Positions 5,964-7,206 of a stretch of 7,206 nt of DNA are shown here, piece by piece. The DNA comes from Synergistaceae bacterium (GTDB lineage Bacteria; Synergistota; Synergistia; Synergistales; Aminobacteriaceae): assembly GCA_017446645.1 (NCBI GenBank), contig JAFSQO010000493.1:1-7206 (forward strand), written 5' to 3'. The notes beneath the pieces are model-generated. The model was not told the origin of the DNA, did no database searches, and saw nothing but the letters and a program-made list of their open reading frames with translations. Positions within the stretch are counted from its first letter, which is position 1. Every line of letters begins with the position of its first letter. The position numbers and the translations under genes are program-made.

Positions 5964-6073
5964 ACCTCTAACCCCTGTGGAGGTGAAACCCTACCCCTAA
6001 CCCCCTCCCCTTATCAAGAGAAGGGGAACACTGCAGGGAAGTCGCCCCTGTCAAGGGGAGATTTAGAGGGGTC
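5964..6073. repeat. Palindromic extragenic element (MITE/REP-like), non-coding
   Basis: About 110 non-coding bases are bounded by CCTCTAA (5965-5971) and its complement TTAGAGG (6063-6069). Inside are three hairpins: ACCTC/GAGGT (5964-5968 with 5980-5984), TCCCCTT/AAGGGGA (6006-6012 with 6021-6027) and CCCCT/AGGGG with a GTCA loop (6045-6049 with 6054-6058). The second and third share a CCCCT..TCAA..GGGGA plan, as if one unit was duplicated. The block is very rich in C and G runs and unlike the surrounding DNA. It encodes no transposase. I infer that it is one copy of a dispersed repeat, mobilised in trans if at all; a single window cannot show copy number. It sits between the terminator and the SD of the ABC ATPase gene, so it would be within that gene's leader or promoter region. 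Confidence 0.6.
5989..6010 (-). other. Minus-strand G-quadruplex motif
   Basis: On the + strand four C tracts of 3, 4, 5 and 4 bases are separated by TA, TAA and T, so the minus strand reads as four G tracts with loops of one to three bases. This meets the usual G4 pattern with very short loops. It lies in the left half of the palindromic element, on the template strand for the rightward ABC ATPase gene. Confidence 0.7.
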
Positions 6074-6099
6074 AGCATAAAGAGGAGGTATTAAAATTT

Positions 6100-7167
6100 A
6101 TGGCAGCAATAAAATTCATCAACATATCATTTGCTTACGGGGACAAGAAAATCCTCGAAAACTTTTCGCTCGATGTTGAAGATTCGCAGATAATGTGTCT
6201 TCTTGGTCCTTCAGGCTGCGGTAAGACTACGTTAATGCGATGCCTGCTCGGACTCAACAAACCTTCAACCGGTGAAATTTACGTTGGCGAACGCTGTGTA
6301 TTTTCCCGTGAACAGAGAATCAACATTCCGCCGGAACGCAGGGGAATCGGCGTAGTCTTCCAGGATTATGCAGTCTGGCCTCACATGACTGTTTTAGAGA
6401 ACGTAGTTTACCCAATGAAGAAGCACGGACTCGGTAAAGACGAAATCGAACGCAAGGCACGTTACGCCCTTGAGCAAGTCAGAATGAGCGATTACGCGCC
6501 TTATTTGCCCAGCCAGTTATCAGGAGGACAGCAGCAAAGAGTCGCAATAGCAAGAGCACTCGTGAGTTCAGATGAAGTTATTGTAATGGACGAGCCTATC
6601 ACGAACCTTGACGCAAAGTTGCGCGAAGAAATGTTAATCGAAATTCGGCAAATCCAGAAAAACATAGGCACAACGATTCTTTATATCACCCATGATCAGG
6701 AAGCCTCACTGCAATTATGCGACAAAATGGCAATAATGGACTCAGAAGGCAAGCTGACTCAGATTGGCACTGACGAAGATATTATTCTGCGTCCGGCAAG
6801 CAGATTTGTATTCGAGTTTATCGGAGTGTCGAATTTCTTCAGGCTCACGAACAAGTCCGGCTCATGGTGCTTTCATGACAACGACTCAATCAGGTATAAT
6901 GACTCAATTCCTGAAAAATATGATTCTCAGGTCGATATGGGAGTCAGACCTAATGACATTATCTTTGACGATTCTTCAAAAATACGCGGCATTGTGAAGC
7001 GTTCTGTCTTTCTTGGCAGTGAGTACAACATGTTCATAGATTTCGACGGTCAGGAAGTCAGGGTCCAACGCAGCACTTTCGATGACGGAGCGGGCAGCAT
7101 TCGTGAAGGCTCCGAAGTCGGGTTGAAGTTCCTGAATCCTGTTTTCTATCATGCAAAGGAGGCGTAA
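6100..7167 (+). CDS. ABC transporter ATP-binding protein, iron(III)/polyamine type (FbpC/PotA-like)
   Basis: This 355-residue ATPase should power an inner-membrane importer with two permease subunits and a binding protein. The nucleotide-binding domain (about 1-240) has Walker A GPSGCGKT (36-43), the Q-loop at Q88 in VVFQDYAVWPHM, signature LSGGQ (140-144), Walker B VIVMDE (160-165, catalytic E165), D-loop NLDA (169-172) and the switch H198 in THDQ. All catalytic residues are present. A C-terminal TOBE-like domain follows (about 245-352), with GVRPNDIIF (281-289) and strands after it. VFQDYAVWPHMTVLENV resembles iron(III), 2-aminoethylphosphonate and polyamine transporters, so the substrate is not fixed by sequence. 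ATG 6100 has AGGAGG eleven bases upstream (6083-6088). The gene after it starts four bases past its stop, so a transporter operon continues beyond the window. Confidence 0.93.
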   Translation: MAAIKFINISFAYGDKKILENFSLDVEDSQIMCLLGPSGCGKTTLMRCLLGLNKPSTGEIYVGERCVFSREQRINIPPERRGIGVVFQDYAVWPHMTVLENVVYPMKKHGLGKDEIERKARYALEQVRMSDYAPYLPSQLSGGQQQRVAIARALVSSDEVIVMDEPITNLDAKLREEMLIEIRQIQKNIGTTILYITHDQEASLQLCDKMAIMDSEGKLTQIGTDEDIILRPASRFVFEFIGVSNFFRLTNKSGSWCFHDNDSIRYNDSIPEKYDSQVDMGVRPNDIIFDDSSKIRGIVKRSVFLGSEYNMFIDFDGQEVRVQRSTFDDGAGSIREGSEVGLKFLNPVFYHAKEA

Positions 7168-7171
7168 TTTC

Positions 7172-7206
7172 ATGTTCAAACGCAAAACTAATTCAGACCT
7201 CGCAGC
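7172..7206 (+). CDS. Start of a downstream gene, cut by the window edge (probable transporter partner)
   Basis: ATG 7172 follows AAAGGAGG (7155-7162) by nine bases and opens a frame reading MFKRKTNSDLA, which runs off the end of the window. The SD lies within the last codons of the ABC ATPase gene, so the two are in one operon. A basic N terminus after the initiator suits an inner-membrane permease of the same transporter, but eleven residues are too few to identify it. Confidence 0.6.
   Translation, partial: MFKRKTNSDLA

Noticed and set aside
5964..6073. CRISPR array or tRNA gene in the non-coding region.
   Set aside because: No regularly spaced identical repeats and no cloverleaf or T-loop signature; the structure is a set of short C/G hairpins.

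Overview
The window is a densely packed, single-strand bacterial segment. All eight complete or near-complete genes and one gene fragment read on the + strand, with short gaps and strong purine-rich Shine-Dalgarno (SD) sites (AAAGGAAG, AAGGAG, AGGAGG) 8 to 12 bases before ATG. The gene set (MetQ/NlpA-type binding protein, adenine deaminase with an NCS2 purine permease, FbpC/PotA-type ABC ATPase) and the moderate base composition fit an anaerobic, peptide- or amino-acid-using bacterium such as a gut Synergistota or a Firmicutes relative. This placement is an impression from style and gene content, not a proof. I see no rRNA, tRNA, CRISPR array, transposase or phage gene.

Region 1 (1-1945) holds a KdgF-like cupin, a secreted MetQ/NlpA-type periplasmic binding protein that lacks the usual lipoprotein cysteine, and a membrane-anchored NodB-type polysaccharide deacetylase that starts one base after the binding-protein stop codon. 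Region 2 (1946-2767) holds a 109-residue protein of unknown function and a four-helix GtrA-family membrane protein; both look somewhat richer in A/T-ending codons than their neighbours. Region 3 (2775-5906) is a purine salvage pair: adenine deaminase (ade) followed by an NCS2-type nucleobase permease. The SD of ade is made of the last two sense codons of the gtrA-like gene, and the SD of the permease lies partly inside an inverted repeat that begins just after the ade stop codon, so translation along this stretch looks coupled.

Region 4 (5907-6099) is the only sizeable non-coding stretch. It has a probable intrinsic terminator after the permease gene, then a compact palindromic element of about 110 bases. 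The element has short terminal inverted repeats, three hairpins and a minus-strand G-quadruplex motif, and looks like a copy of a dispersed extragenic repeat (MITE/REP-like). Region 5 (6100-7206) starts a new transcription unit: an ABC transporter ATPase with a C-terminal TOBE-like domain, followed by the first codons of another gene that is probably a transporter partner.

Nothing here is clearly a novel multi-gene system. The points most worth a second look are the extragenic element with its G4 motif, the hairpin over the permease SD, the unrecognised 109-residue protein, and the non-lipidated orphan binding protein.
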